Positions 22,426 through 34,911 of a stretch of 64,000 nt of DNA are shown here, piece by piece. Source of the stretch: Alectoria sarmentosa. Its lineage: Eukaryota > Ascomycota > Lecanoromycetes > Lecanorales > Parmeliaceae. The stretch covers positions 1-64,000 of the forward strand of contig WOGZ01000191.1 in the NCBI GenBank assembly GCA_009733775.1, in the 5' to 3' direction. The notes under the pieces were generated by a model. The model made no database searches, had not been told where the DNA came from, and saw only the letters and a program-made list of their open reading frames with translations. Position 1 is the stretch's first letter. Every line of letters begins with the position of its first letter. A program made the position numbers and the translations under genes.

Positions 22426-24067
22426 AGGCCGTGGTCCCGATACATCCTCCAATATGCTATCGGTCATCCAGCAGCTCGGCCGAGATTGCGTCTATTGTCC
22501 ATTTGAGCAAGAATTACGGGTCTCTCGGGTCTTTGTTCATTTGCCCCAATTGTGCTGCCCCGCAGATCTACTGAATTATACTTGTGTTCGACGGTTGCTA
22601 TTTTCTTCACCGCACAGTACCGACAAGACATTTATCCCGTCGGAGGATCGTATAATAATTCCCAATATGGAATGTACGGGAAGGAAGTCGCTAGAAAGGC
22701 GAGACCCTTCGGAGGCTGCGATTGGATCTCCACTCAGTAGCGCGGTAGCGTGGTGGCTTGAAATGGCGTGCGTTATGGCCGAGGGATCGCGGAGGCCATC
22801 CATAAATTCGACCTTGTGGTCAACTCATTATGCACTGCGGGTTGTGCACCTTCGAGGTTTTTATGGACAGCGGTGAATAGGGCAAGACGAAAGGAGATTT
22901 TGCGGAGAAAACAAATGATGAAGGGAACGAGGCACGAGGCAGGGGAATGGCAGGATTGCGAAGAGATAGATTCCATTGGATTTCCCCGTTTGAGCTTCGG
23001 ATTGCCCGCATTAGACAAGAGGGATCAGCGTGGGCGCTCTGCCTCAATCAGCCTAGGCAGGAAATGTTCTAGCCTCAGGTACCGCATTTAGGTACGCGGT
23101 TGGCACCATTGGCACCAGGAATCAGGACCCGAGCTGATGTGGTTTGTACTTCGGACGAACATGTGGTGGGAGAAGTAACATGACACAAAGTGGAAAGATA
23201 CCTAATATTAACAATGTACAAGCATGATGGTTCAAATCGTAAGCATGCGTCTTGTATCGTGACCACGTTTGAACCCTTGGAAGGTTGGCTTAACACACGA
23301 GGAAATGGTGAATTGAGGAATTGGCATGGGTTCTTGCGCAATTGATTAGCAGCGCGTGATTGGGGTCGGAGCAATCTGCTGACCCTAAGGTAATCCACCA
23401 CTTAATAATAATTAGCCCGTGAGCGCAGGGATCATCCCCCCAAAGTCTAGGCAGGTCCCCCCTCCTTTAGCCTCTAACCTCTCTTTGCACAACCCCCGCA
23501 GCTGGCTGCTAGTACACCAGGGAAAGCCAGCAGCCAACCAAGCTTTGCTTGCTCTTTCCAATTATTATTTTATTCTTCTGATTTTTCTCCCCATAATAAT
23601 CTTTCTTCTTTCTTTATTTCATTCTGTCCTTCTTTGCTTGTGCTACCATTTCACTATAGAACCTCTCACTCCTTCGGCTTGACGGTCCCAACACAGTTGC
23701 ATTGCCTACAGGCTCCCTTGTCTCAGGCTGCGCCTCGGTCTCGACCAGGAATCAATCAGTAAGGCTACCCGCGAGCAGGCGTTTTGACAGCTACCGTTTT
23801 CTGCTGGAGAAACGGTCCTCGTTCAACCTGCGAATGACGATACGACCAACTGCACCACAAAATATACCTGGTCCACAAGTGCTCTCAGTCAGTCAGTTCA
23901 GAAACATCAGCAGCCCTCAGACGTGTGTCACCTGTAGTCACAAAACTGACCCCGAAATCACGCATGTTGCCTATAACCCAATCCCGGGTAACACTCTATA
24001 CCTTTGGCTCTCTAGGCCTGGCTTACTGACCAGAGCCATCGATCAAGAGAGCCAAACTTACTCCACA
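22426..24067. other. Intergenic region, no gene recognised
   Basis: About 1.6 kb between two same-strand regulators. Open frames (for example 22394-22876) have no recognisable domain and lie in the 3' flank of the UPC2-like gene. The pyrimidine-rich sequence at 23560-23660 may be part of the 5' leader of the C2H2 gene. Confidence 0.55.
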
Positions 24068-25652
24068 ATGGCCAGCTTCAAGGTATTCCCTCCTCATCTC
24101 AAAGACAAAAAGCTCTCGGACTAACAGTCATCTGAGCAGGAACCCCAGGTCAGCCTCCCTCAGAGCTCTCACAGACTCTCGGTGACCTCCACGTCCTCCT
24201 CCAATATGCCAATACGCCATGCTACATCAAGACACCACTCGCACTCGGTCTCTCTCGGGGCTGTCAATCCGTCCCACCGAATTACTAGACGCAAGAGCAT
24301 GAATGCAAGTGCGGTCAACAATGTCGCTGCCATTGCAGCTGCACTCAAGGATGTGGACGAGAAGGGTTCCACTTCCTCGAAACACGGAAGCTTGAACTTG
24401 AAGTCTGCTGCAAGTAGCCGAGGCCTCGAATCTAGCAAATATGGTAGTTCTACCGGTGACAGGTACCCTGTAGGTGGGCTTGCAGACAACTACGATAATG
24501 CCAATGAAAAAGCCATGGACGATGAAGAATCCATTCTCGAGGATGACTTTGAACCAAATGAGAATATCACCACCGGATCAAAAGCAAGAGCTAGGCGTGC
24601 AAGCGAAGGTTCATACCTCAATAAGGGCGAGGGTAAGACATCCAGTGGTGAATTGAGATGTGAGGAATGCGGAAAAGGTTACAAGCATAGCAGCTGTTTG
24701 ACGAAGCACCTGTCAGTATTTCTGGTCTTCCCGTCATGCAGCTGTTTGCTTTCATCTTTCTCCCCCGTATATCTGTGTCTCGTAGTGTCATCACTCCTTG
24801 GCGTTCATTTCGCACCGATGTCCAAGAGCTCCTTTGTTGACAATTGGTGTTTGTAGGTGGGAGCATACTCCTGAGTGGACGTACACTTCAAAGCTTCTTA
24901 TATCTAAGCATCAGCAAGTCCAATTGCTCCAAGCTGCCTCGGTACTAGTTGGAATGAACCAAGACGCAATAGCAGTGGAAGAGACAACGAAGCCATCTGA
25001 GAGCGACCACTCATCTGCTTCTCCTACCGCATCTGGATCCTCTGACGTAAGGGAGGAAGAGTACTATATCAGCTCAGCTGAGACCACGCCTCCTCCCATG
25101 AACGACGACTACGCCATGGCAGAGGATGCATACAATGATCGAAGCAAACGATATAGCGGCAACAGCTCATCGTTCTCGAGGTCGTATCAATCCGCGCCTT
25201 CATTCTCGCTGCCCGCTAGTAACAACCTCAGCCACTACCAACAACAGCGAGGACCCTCTTCATCTGGCGTTGCATCTACAGATGCAGATGAGGATGAAGC
25301 TGGCTTGGTGGCTGCTGTTGCATCTTTGTGCAGCTTCGGTAATTCAAGGAGTAGCATTGTTCAATTGCCTGAGGATGTTCCGCCGGTGCCTCCTGTACCC
25401 GCTAGGTACCGTGAACACAACGCCAATAGGCTCTCTGGCAGCTTGGGACAAGTCCCAGAGTTAGACTTGTCAGTCCCATCCTATCAACGGCTCTCAGATG
25501 AACGTGACATGAAGATGGGTAACAGCCACGTTGTCTATGTTCACGAAGACTTTGATTGTGACGACGGTCCGATTTCCCACGGTAGAAGCGATGAAGAAGA
25601 CGACGGTGTTTTTGGAGCAATGGAGGGCGTCGAGCGCCTTCCCCGTGCGTGA
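24068..25652 (+). CDS. Single C2H2 zinc-finger protein, probable transcription factor
   Basis: Exons 24068-24082 (15 nt), 24140-24711 and 24857-25652 give 460 aa. The start MASFK is joined through a 57-bp intron with a CTAAC branch site. A Ser-rich N-terminus with basic patches leads to one classical finger, CEECGKGYKHSSCLTKHLWE (C179, C182, H195, H199; CX2CX12HX3H). The 145-bp intron falls inside this finger, between its two histidines, and the join restores it exactly. The finger is followed by WTYTSKLLISKHQQVQLLQA and a long Ser/Pro-rich acidic region. A nuclear DNA-binding role is likely; one finger alone suggests dimerisation or a partner. The extreme 3' end is uncertain, because a GTGCGT donor-like site overlaps the stop codon. 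Confidence 0.82.
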
Positions 25653-27237
25653 CCCAAAATGGCACTCCCATTTCTCCTTGAATCTTACCATTTAACAATG
25701 CATTTACGCCAAGCATGGTGCATCCTGTCTCCGCAGACTAATCTCTAACACCGAAGAGTGGGCCTTTTTGTAAGTCCACGAGGTTGAAGTGGAGATTGGT
25801 CTTCAGCGTCGAGCAGACACCCCATTGTATTTTTGTTTGGAGTTTCACGGCATGCGTTGGGTATACGCTGTCTCAATTTAGCAACACAAATCGTATCTAC
25901 GTGACTGTGCTACCGTGTCGTAAGCCTTTGTGTCTGAGAGCAAAAGCAAAACGAACGTTCCAACAACATGGCCATCAAACAGTGTAATCCTATGAGGCCG
26001 AAGGCTATCCTTCCTGTACTGACCTTGTTCCTCTAGAGTGCTCGTGTCGTTCCCTCTTATCGCGGCCAGCCCTACGCACAGACCAGTCAACATTCACTCT
26101 CCCACAACCTTGCACCCTCCCAGTCCAAGTCTAGCCAAATCCGTCCATCCACATGTTCCAACCGGAACAATCACCACAATTCTGTCCCTCCCAAAGCCAG
26201 GATACAGAAATTCAACATCGCAACATCGTCGTCTGCCACGCTTGATAGGTGCCAATGAAGCCACGTATCCCTCGCCTTGTCATTGAAGACCCCGATTCGG
26301 CTTCCAGAGAGCCGCTACTCACATATGCGATCATCACAACATGTTTTCAGGAGCTTCGGTCGTAGAACATCTGATTCGTCCGTGGCGAAGCCATGTTTTT
26401 TGTGTTGCGTTTTTACGGTGAAGGTTTCTGACAAGTGACAACGAAACGGCATGGCGGTTGCAAGATGGGTTCATCAAGATGGGTTCATCAAGATGAGTCC
26501 ATGTGAAGAACTTGGCAGGGAATGATGGCCTTCTTGCCAATGTACTTGAGCATTTTATCCGAGAGGATCCGTGGGCTTTGGGCGATGTTTTGCATTTTTC
26601 CTGGACTTTGGTCGCTTGCCGTGCATTTGGAGTCGCATTTCTGCCGTTGCTGGCGGTCGATATTTCTTCGCAATGAGCAATATGGTTCTACTTCTTTCAT
26701 GTGCAAGAGCGAGCAGGTTAATTTCCTTGTTGCTCAATCTACGGTCTACGCGGCACATTCCATTGCGCAGACTGGATCCTTCATTTTCATGCTAGCTCAA
26801 AGTGCACGTCTTCACGCAAGGAGTTTGTAGTGTGAATGATGTTTTGATACTTTTCACATCTAGCTATCTAGGTGCAAGCTCTCAAAGAGGAGGAATACAG
26901 TAGGAGATCGGCCTTGTTGGCAATCGAGAGCCATTGAGCCCTACTGCCACGTCACGGCCAAGACCATACTGGGGTACATCGAGACATATGCTAATTCAAA
27001 TTCAGGTAGATGATTCGATGAAGAAAGAGACGTTGGCTGGATTGGGTTGGCAGGATGGGGATGGGATAAATGGGATAGAACCCAAGAAAAGACAAAAGGA
27101 GATGAATCTCGTTAGCAACCCGAAGGTTGAGCTGCGGGGTCGCGTCAAGGCCAAGATTCTTCCCGCAGTACATCGGAAGATACATTCATATATTCAGATG
27201 TATGTTCACTGGAGGAGACCTAGGATGAAGGGAGGGA
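25653..27237. other. Intergenic region, no gene recognised
   Basis: About 1.6 kb downstream of the C2H2 gene. Overlapping short frames on both strands carry no domain I can name. Confidence 0.5.
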
Positions 27238-27545
27238 TGGGAGGAAGGGATGAAAGGTAGGGATGTCGGTAGGGAGGGTGATGGAGGGAGGTATAACACA
27301 GGATGGTATAGGAGAGGGAGGTAGGTAAGGTAAGGTAGGTAAGGTAAGGTAAGGTAACGTAGGGTAAGGTAAAGCTGGGATTGGATGAGAAGGGATAGAG
27401 GACAGACAGGATGAAAGAGATGGTCTTGGTTAGCAACCTCGCAAGGTCGAACCCCAGCGTTGCGAAAAAGCCCAAGACGGTGCTGAGGTACCAGATCGAA
27501 AAAATGACAAGATGAATTCAGATATATGTTCAATGAGGAAGTAAG
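27092..27545. repeat. Diverged tandem duplication (about 320-bp period)
   Basis: Two landmarks recur in the same order: TTAGCAACC at 27112 and 27430, and ATTCAGATRTATGTTCA at 27192 and 27516. Offsets are 318 and 324 bp. The copies have diverged strongly between the landmarks. Confidence 0.6.
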
Positions 27546-28110
27546 GAAGGTAAGGGAAGGGAAGGAAGGTGTGGAGAGGGATGAGAGGCCATGGTGAAAG
27601 GCAGCGGTGATGAAGGGCGGCGATGGAGGGCGGTGTCGGCGAAAGAGAGGGGCGGCGGTAGAGAGAGGCGATGGTAAGGTGCGTTGACGTTGATGGAGGG
27701 CGGTAGCGGTGGTAGAGAAAGGCGGCGATGATAGATGGAGGCGGCTGAGGCGGTGAGGGCGGCGAAGGTGATGAGGGAGATGGTGGTATCGAGGGCGGTA
27801 AAGAGGACGGCGATGAAGGGAGGCGGCGGTGAGGAAGGGAGGCGACGGTGAGGAGGATAAGGAAGTCGATGAAGACGAGACAACGATGGCGATGAGAGCG
27901 GTGAAGACGGTGACGTAGGTGAGGGTGGCGTTGATGAGGAGGGTGATGAGAAGAGAGGGAAAGAGAGAAGAGGAGAAGAGAAGAGAAGAAAAGAGAAAAG
28001 AAGAGAGAAGAGAGAAGAGAGAAGAGAGAAGAGAGAAGAGAGAAGAGGAGAAGAGAAGAGGAGAAGAGAAAAGAAGAAAAATTACATACAAAAGGAAGAA
28101 AGGAGAAGAG
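27238..28110. repeat. Purine-rich low-complexity tract, about 0.9 kb
   Basis: The plus strand is strongly G/A biased. It includes GGTAAGGTA units (27320-27370), GGCGGTGATGAGG units (27590-27930) and near-pure GAGAAGA units (27945-28085). The long minus-strand frame across it is Ser/Leu/Pro/Phe-only and is an artefact of composition. Confidence 0.85.
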
Positions 28111-28313
28111 CCGCGTCGGTTATCCCGAAGGGACATATCCGGCGAAGGGGGTTGGATCGGGGTTAAGGTAGTCTGCGACAGCGTCAGCAAGGCCAGTAAT
28201 CCAGGTGATGGAGATGAGGAAGGAAAGGAGGTGAAGAAGGCAAAGAAAGGGGTGACTTAGCCAAGTGAATATTGTGCTTGGGAGGCCTCACCGGGTGAGG
28301 CCTGGAGGGGTTT

Positions 28314-28357
28314 GAAGAAAGAAGAAGAAGAAGAAGAAGAAGAAGAAGAAGAAGAAA
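28314..28357. repeat. (GAA)n microsatellite
   Basis: About 13 GAA/AAG units. Confidence 0.95.
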
Positions 28358-29752
28358 ATTGAGAGGAAAATCTAGATATACATACCTAAGGGCCTCCGTT
28401 AATGCGATCACTCAGACCAACTCTCTGAGCATTGCAAAAGACCAGAATCCCCAAAAGCCAGCCAAATCGCTGTTTCGATTTATTGCACCCCGACCACCGC
28501 TCGCTTCAAAAGATTCCATCGGAACGGGGAAAGATGGAGCTAAAATAGTTCTGATTGTTGGACTAAGTTTCAGAAGCAGAGAAAGTGGATGGCTCTGGCT
28601 GGAACAAATGTTTCAATAAATCCGCGGTGCTATGCGAGGAATTAAAGGGGTAAGCCAGCTCTTTTCGTCCATTCTCTTTCTCTGATTTATTACACCACGG
28701 CCAGATTTTAACTTGACCTCGAGAACCAAGTGGCAGCGAGAGCCAAAAATGTCCCTAAATTCCCACCGAAGCATTTGGGCTCAGAGAAGGTGCGGTGCTC
28801 TTGCTGCTCCAAACCATTTTGCAGCATTACCTACCCCCATTCCTGGCTCTGAATCAATGCCTAAGCGAGCTCGCTACGTGACTTGATCTTTTTTGCCCCT
28901 GAGCACGCTACCGTAGTAGTATCTCACCTACGACTTGAAAAAAAAAAACCAGCCGAATCAAGTCGGAGATCGGGTGTCGTGATCGAAGCCTGAGCAGAGA
29001 CGAGGGAGCTCCAGGTCCATGACGACGGGCAGGAGCAACGGCAGGCCTCTCTACCCAGCTTTTCTTTCCTTTCCTTTCCTCTTATCGAGACGGAAAGCTA
29101 CGGAGACGTAAGAAACATGCTTGCAACCGCCCCGATCATGTTCTCCTATCGAAATTCTTCGCCTCGTCGCTCGCTGAAGCGGGAGGATATTATCGTTTCG
29201 TGGGAAAGAGCTGGCGGCGGCTGGGGATTGATTATTGATTGATCGAGGCATAATTGTCTCGGCGACCGGAACGTGCGACCGTGACAGACAGTCTCCTGCA
29301 TTCCTTGCTTGCGTTCTACAGAGGATTGGGGATGCTGTGAAGGGAAGCTACTACTGCAATCATTTATGAAATCGAGACGGGGGCTCGGCTTGAGGGAGCT
29401 TTGTTTTATCGGGCAGAGTATTCTGCACCGTTTGGGGGCGCGCACGCTCTTGCCCCCCCCCCCTTTACATAGCTTCCCAAACGCCAATGGAATCTAATCC
29501 ATTCAAGTCCCATCTGCTCCCCACCGCCCAGTCTAACACGCCGGAATCGGTGGTGGCAATGTGCCCAGCTGCTTCTTGGTGTATTGTATCTGCAGACGGA
29601 GACAAACTGGTGGCGAAAAAAAGGGGCGATGGTGTGCATACGATACGACATCATCTCCACTTGCCAAACCAGCAGTGTAGCATGAATGGCGGGCTTTTAT
29701 TGCATTGTCTACCATTGTGGCGGTTGATTAGCAATGGAATGGTCGTGCGGAG

Positions 29753-29757
29753 GCTTT

Positions 29758-29791
<34 letters not shown>

Positions 29792-29905
29792 TTCCTTCCT
29801 TCCTTCTTTCCTTTTTTCCTTTTTTCCTTCCTTCCTTCCTTCCTTCTTTCCTTCTTTCTTTCTTTCCTTCTTTTGTTCTTTCTTTCTTTCCTTCTTCTTT
29901 GCCTG
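29753..29905. repeat. (CTTT)n/(CCTT)n polypyrimidine tract
   Basis: About 150 bp almost entirely of C and T on the plus strand, as CTTT, CCTT and TTTTCC units. Confidence 0.95.
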
Positions 29906-30052
29906 CCTACCCTGCAACAACGTCGCAGGCGCGAAAGATGATGCCTGGATCCAAAAAATTGGCACCGCATTCTTCAGCACCAGAGTCTGAGCGCAGAAAA
30001 GCTGGAGTTTTGAACACTTTTACCATCACTCACGACGGTAATCAAAACTTGC

Positions 30053-30078
30053 AATAAATAAATAAATAAATAAATAAA
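30053..30078. repeat. (AATA)n microsatellite
   Basis: Six AATA units. Confidence 0.95.
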
Positions 30079-30130
30079 GGCTTGATTGAATACCATCCAC
30101 GCGCCCCGAGATGACTCGAGCCGGTGATAC

Positions 30131-30247
30131 GAGAGAGAGAGAGAGAGATCAAACGATATTACATTCCCACGCACTGTCTACTCGGTCGGACTCGATGATA
30201 CTGGAGCTAGAAAAAGACTGCCTGCCTGCCTGCCTGTCTGCCTGCCT
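30131..30247. repeat. (GA)n and (CTGC)n microsatellites
   Basis: GA dinucleotides at 30131-30148 and CTGC/CTGT units at 30218-30247. Confidence 0.9.
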
Positions 30248-30696
30248 CTTTACTTCCGGTACCATGCCCCATCTCATTTCTAAAATAACCGCTTGAGATA
30301 GGTAAGGTAGGGAATGGGGTGACGAGATTGGGCTTGGAGCAAGGGTTCTGGATATGATGGCCCTGACGGGAGCTCCTACGCTTTTTGACGGGTGCGGGAT
30401 CTGCATTCTTCGATCTTTGAGGGGGAGGGGGGAGGGAGAATGGCGATCTGATGACTGGTCGTTTTGGGTTCAAAAATATAAAAGGGCGATACTGTAAAGA
30501 AAGGGTTGGGGCCGGTGACGGAGGGGGTTGTCTGATCGTTTGGGTTTTCAATGTTGCTGGAAGTTGAAGCTACATATTTGATTAGTATTGGGTACGAGGT
30601 CCTTCGTTAGGTCCTATATTTCCTCCGAAAGCTGCTCAAGGCATACATGCAAGATTATGGAAGAGACGGGAATTGGACTCTTCACAAGCGTTCATC

Positions 30697-32934
30697 TCAC
30701 GGCTGGCCACCAAAGACGTACTTCCTGCAAGCCGCTCTTAGCACCTCGACCTGCTGTTGCGCCCTCACGAAGACGTCCCTGTATAGCTCCAACGTCTCCT
30801 GGACGAAGTCGTTCCGGCTTTTCGTCCCGGCGCAGATCTCCTTCATCTTGATCTCCATCTCCTTGCGCAGGAACGGCTTGCCGAGACTCGTCTCCAACCC
30901 TATACCGTCGTAACCTTCAATCAGGGCGACACCGAGAGTGGTCGGGATGAACTGTTGCACAGAGCCTCCTCCTCCTCCAGCGCTTGCATTACTGCCGCCT
31001 CGGCCGCCTCCTCTGCCACCTCGCCCACCGCGACCTCCTCTAGCGTTGGCGCCGCCATTCGCTTGGGCAGCCCCGCCTGCTCGGGGTTGGGTCATGACAT
31101 AGTCTCGATCCTTGATTTTGGCGATATGCTCGGCCATTGTTGCATCGGTACCTATACCATTGACGTCCATTAGGCCGATAAGCTCAGGCTCGGTCAAATA
31201 CCCTGGGGCGGTGGTCTCGCCTTCCGTTATGTTTGCTTCAGTCGGTTCGAAGGTCTCGTGCAGATTGAATCTGGGTAAAGGCTGGCTGCTTGTCCACTTC
31301 TCGTATGGATAGACGTCCAAGTAGTTGCGCTCCAACACGATCAACCCATTGGTGAAGAACGTCTCGTCGCCATACTCGATTTCGACAGTCGTAGACTCCC
31401 CTTTCGCATCTTCCGAGCAGCAAGCGAGGAACCTTCGGACTACAAACTCGTATACTCGGCGATCATCACCGCCGAGAGTTGCGAGGGAAACATAGTTGAC
31501 TGGATGAATTGGCGGATGGGCTTGGTCATTGTTACGGCCGCTACGTGGCCACTTGAAACCTCTACCTAGGAGTCCTTGCGCGTAGGGGCCCCATGCACTG
31601 TCTTGGACTTGCTTCTCGATTAGGTTCCTTAGATCAATGCCCTTGTCGAATGAGTCGGTCTCAGTACGAGGATAACTGATCCAGCCTTTGTTATACAGGC
31701 TCTCGGCTATCTTTCGAAAATGTCAGTGATAGTCGTCGATAGCAAGGATAGAGAAGAGTACACTCATCACTCTCTGACTGTCCATTCGCAGGTACATACT
31801 TCCAAGCTTCTGAAGCTCCACAGTAGTTAATGGCAAAGGTCGCCATTTACTTGTTGGCTTCGTTTGCAGCTTAACCACCTTTGCGATTCGTGCTGTGAGG
31901 CACCTTTCGAAGAGAACGATTACAGATGTCCGGTCGAATAATCGATGCCGCCGCCATGAAAAGGTCACTTCCGTGTCGTCACGGAGATGCATCACTTTGA
32001 TGCTCCAGAATGCTTCGGGCACGAAATTCTTGACTCTGAAATACCTGTCTACGACAAAACCTAATGTCGGGAACTGGCAAGATCCTGCACAATGTTAGAA
32101 ATTTCATTCCACGAAAGAGTCTTAGGCCTCAAGGATCACCATAGCTTATAACTCTGTCACTGAGCTCTTCGCCCATTGACTGCAAAGTCAGCGTGTTAAA
32201 TCGAGTAAAAGCATAGCCGATGCGTAAATCCAGCTCAATTCTTGCTGCAACGGCGTTGACTTGTCGGTCGTCCAGGTTGATTGAATTTTGAGCAGCTCTG
32301 ACCACATGTCTACATAGATTAGCCAACAGAGGCTACGTCGAAAGCGATGACGCAGATGTTGACATACGCTCTCTCCGTGTTACTGAATTGCGCTCTCTTT
32401 ACTTCAAGCGTCCTGTTGCCCTGGAAAGCCGCCCGTCGCACCTCTGCACCGATGTGCTCGCCCTCTCGATCGCAATCAGTCCAGATGAACAGAGCTCTAG
32501 AGTAGCGGGCTTGTTGTTCGATGTTGTCTGCAATAGCTTTCTTGTCCTAAACTCATTTGAGATTGTGATGCCAGGCTGACGGACAGAAAACGTACCTGGT
32601 GTACCACATCCTCGACAGGAGCGTCGAACAAAGACGACGGGGGCGGCGAATGCCATTTGTTGTACTGTACAGGAAACCTGAGCTCATTGAGATGGCCAAG
32701 GACGCTCGTCATTGTCACGGAGCAGTTGCCCCATGGTGGACCAAAGTTGAAATCGAAATCGTAGTTCTTTACATATGGATTGCCGGTAATGCTTCGCTTC
32801 ACACTCGTGAGCCCGGTATCATTACAACTGACCTAAAATCAACCTACCGTAGTTATTTGCCCTCCACTCAAATGCTGAGCCACAGATTTGGCAATGGCTG
32901 GCTTCTCAGCAACGCAGAGGATCTTACGTGCCAT
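30697..32934 (-). CDS. TOP3: DNA topoisomerase III (type IA)
   Basis: Six exons (32934-32848, 32796-32596, 32546-32368, 32309-32140, 32084-31762, 31710-30697) with 49-58-bp introns give 657 aa. The Toprim fold starts at the N-terminus (MARKILCVAEKPAIAKSVA) and carries the metal-binding TDCDREGE (residues 119-126). The catalytic tyrosine is Y333 in WISYPRTETD. NDQAHPPIHP and MDVNGIGTDATMAEHI are further type IA hallmarks. With Sgs1/RecQ and Rmi1, Top3 dissolves double Holliday junctions in the nucleus. Instead of the C-terminal zinc domains of animal TOP3A, the protein has a Gly/Arg-rich segment (ARGGRGGRGGRGGGRGG) inserted before the final conserved block. It diverges from the DUF1295 gene. 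Confidence 0.94.
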
Positions 32935-33219
32935 GCCGTCTTCTCATTCGAACTCTTGCATGACGCCTCCGGTCAGCTTCTCCCATCTTTTCAAATTTTA
33001 TGCTCGATTATTGAAGCAGAACAATTTGAGGAATACGAGTACGCGGAAAGAAGGATGAATGAGAACCACGCCTTCGGCTCGTGCCGAAGAAATTGGACCC
33101 TGCAGCAAGGATCGACAAAGAGTTTTTGATGCACTGATGACGCCAACATTCTTTGCTTCACTTCTTGCAATTGTTCTTGTTCACCTCACGTCTTCGCGCT
33201 CTCTAATCGGCGCAACAAC
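32935..33219. promoter_or_regulatory. Shared divergent promoter TOP3 / DUF1295 gene
   Basis: 285 bp separate the two start codons. Pyrimidine-rich sequence (33150-33215) precedes the plus-strand start, as is common at fungal transcription start regions. Inferred from position. Confidence 0.5.
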
Positions 33220-34408
33220 ATGGCTCTTCCAGTAATCAAGTCGATTGCTGACTGTACTGACTACAGCAAGACGGTCCTGCCCTACATTGGCCAGCTCTAC
33301 GACCTCCCGCAGCAAATATTCCAAAACATCACGAATGTTCAAGCTCTCAAAGTCCTCTACATTACTACCAATCCGTTGATATCCGCCTTCGCCTTCTCGT
33401 TGTTCCTCTTTCCCATATTCCTGGTCGTCTCAGAAATCAACAGGAACTACTCGCAAGTTGATCGGTGTTGGAGTATCCTCCCCACAATCTACAATGCCCA
33501 CTTTACAGCCTATGCACATGCTGTTGGCTTGTCAACTAAACGGCTGGACATGCTACTGCTTTTCAGTACCTTCTGGAGCGTGAGTTTCCACCTGCAATCA
33601 TAACAAGCGTTTACTGACTAATTTAGGCGCGATTAACATACAATTATTGGCGCAAAGGAGGCTATAGCATTGGCTCAGAAGATTATCGATGGGAGGTCTT
33701 GAAGGAATATATCAGCCCGCCGCTGTTCTTCGTCTTCAACGTGGTCTTCATCTCTTTGGCTCAAAGCGTGAGGAAAGAAGCACACTTCTTCGGGAAACAT
33801 CGCTGAAGGATAGCACAGATCCTCCTTTTCCTTGTGGCGACACCAACATATGTTCTCTTACTCTCGGCGAAAAGCACCCCTGTTTGGACAACTGCCGATG
33901 TGGTGTTCTCGAGAGGATGGGGATTCCTGGTGTTTTTGGCATTCTACGCCGATGGGCAGCAATGGGGTCAGTCTTGGGACCCCTCGGTTGTTTCCTGTTA
34001 TTGACTGCAAGTCTTTCAGCCTATCATTCAGCGAAGAAGGAGTACCAAGAGACAGCCAAAGTCCCCAAAGAATTCAACCAAGAAGCCCTTGACCGCGGCT
34101 TCAATACCAACGGACTGTGGGCCTATAGTCGTCACCCCAACTTTGCAGCAGAGCAGTCTGGTTGGGTCCTCCTCTACGGGTGGTCTTGCTGGGTCACGCA
34201 GACATACTACAACTGGTCAATAATAGGAGCGGTCGCCTACCTGATTCTGTTTCAGGCATCAACATGGTTCACAGAGCTCATTTCAGCCAGAAAGTATCCA
34301 GAGTACAAGGAGTATCAGAAGAGGGTTGGGAAATTCCTACCAAAGCTGCCTGGAGGTCCGCCGGGAGATTTCAGCGATAAGCGGAACTCGAAGACAGCTG
34401 TGAAGTAA
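33220..34408 (+). CDS. DUF1295 / steroid-oxidoreductase-like membrane protein
   Basis: Exons 33220-33579, 33627-33767, 33819-33966 and 34020-34408 give 345 aa; introns are 47-53 bp. Several hydrophobic segments are present. Motifs typical of the DUF1295/5-alpha-reductase-like superfamily include QVDRCWSILPTIY in the first half and GLWAYSRHPNFAAEQ in the second, the latter being the nucleotide-binding region conserved with sterol reductases and isoprenylcysteine methyltransferases. KYPEYKEYQKRVGKFLP near the C-terminus fits as well. It probably acts in the ER or another endomembrane; substrate unknown. A long open frame at 33689-34408 reads through two introns and is not the correct 5' structure. 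The acceptor at 33818 rather than 33807 restores the helix AQSILLFLVATPTY. Confidence 0.88.
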
Positions 34409-34911
34409 TGAAGAGTAAGCGAATGGGGAATTCGAACAATGGATGAAGTGATCTGAGCTTTTAGCGACCTGGGATCACCAATATCTTTGACGCATTTCTG
34501 CGGACGTAGTGAAGCTCTACAGATAGTATCATATAGCCAAAACGGATTTTGCTCGAAGATTAGTCCTCAAGGTGGCATTGATCTATTGCTGCACCTGTCT
34601 GTGTCATCCATTGTTTGGCTTGACTACCGGCCTGCGGGCAGACGAAGGAGACAGCTTGAGACTTGGCGTGAAGTGTGGCTCTTGCTGACTCGCCGAGGTC
34701 ACAATATGCACTAGAGCGATTACATAATCGGACCCCCGAAACTTGAGGCTCGTCACTGAACATGGAAATCCATCATTATAGAGCCGCCACATGATCTTCC
34801 AAATCAGTTTCTACGTCGTTCGCGTTACTTAAGGATCAGAATTTATGTAGGAGGTTCTAATTTGACAGCCTACTAACATTCAGCTCCTTCCTTGCTCTCT
34901 TCCATCCTACC
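34409..34911. other. Intergenic region, nothing recognised
   Basis: About 500 bp holding the DUF1295 3' flank and the AFG3 promoter. No gene or repeat seen. Confidence 0.55.

Larger units (their letters stand above)
28111..30696. other. Gene-poor region rich in microsatellites
   Basis: No convincing gene between the purine tract and the TOP3 stop. It contains the simple repeats listed separately. Open frames are composition artefacts. Confidence 0.6.

Noticed and set aside
22394..22876. 160-codon plus-strand frame downstream of the UPC2-like gene
   Set aside because: Overlaps the end of the real gene in another frame and has no recognisable sequence.
27186..28190. Long minus-strand open frame of 334 codons
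   Set aside because: It is a by-product of the purine-rich tract; the translation is almost only Ser, Leu, Pro, Phe and Thr, without any domain.
29651..29990. Lys/Glu/Arg-rich and Phe/Leu/Ser-rich frames
   Set aside because: Read directly from the CTTT/CCTT repeat.
33689..34408. Independent 239-aa gene
   Set aside because: Its first part reads through an intron of the DUF1295 gene in the wrong frame; the true exons start at 33220.
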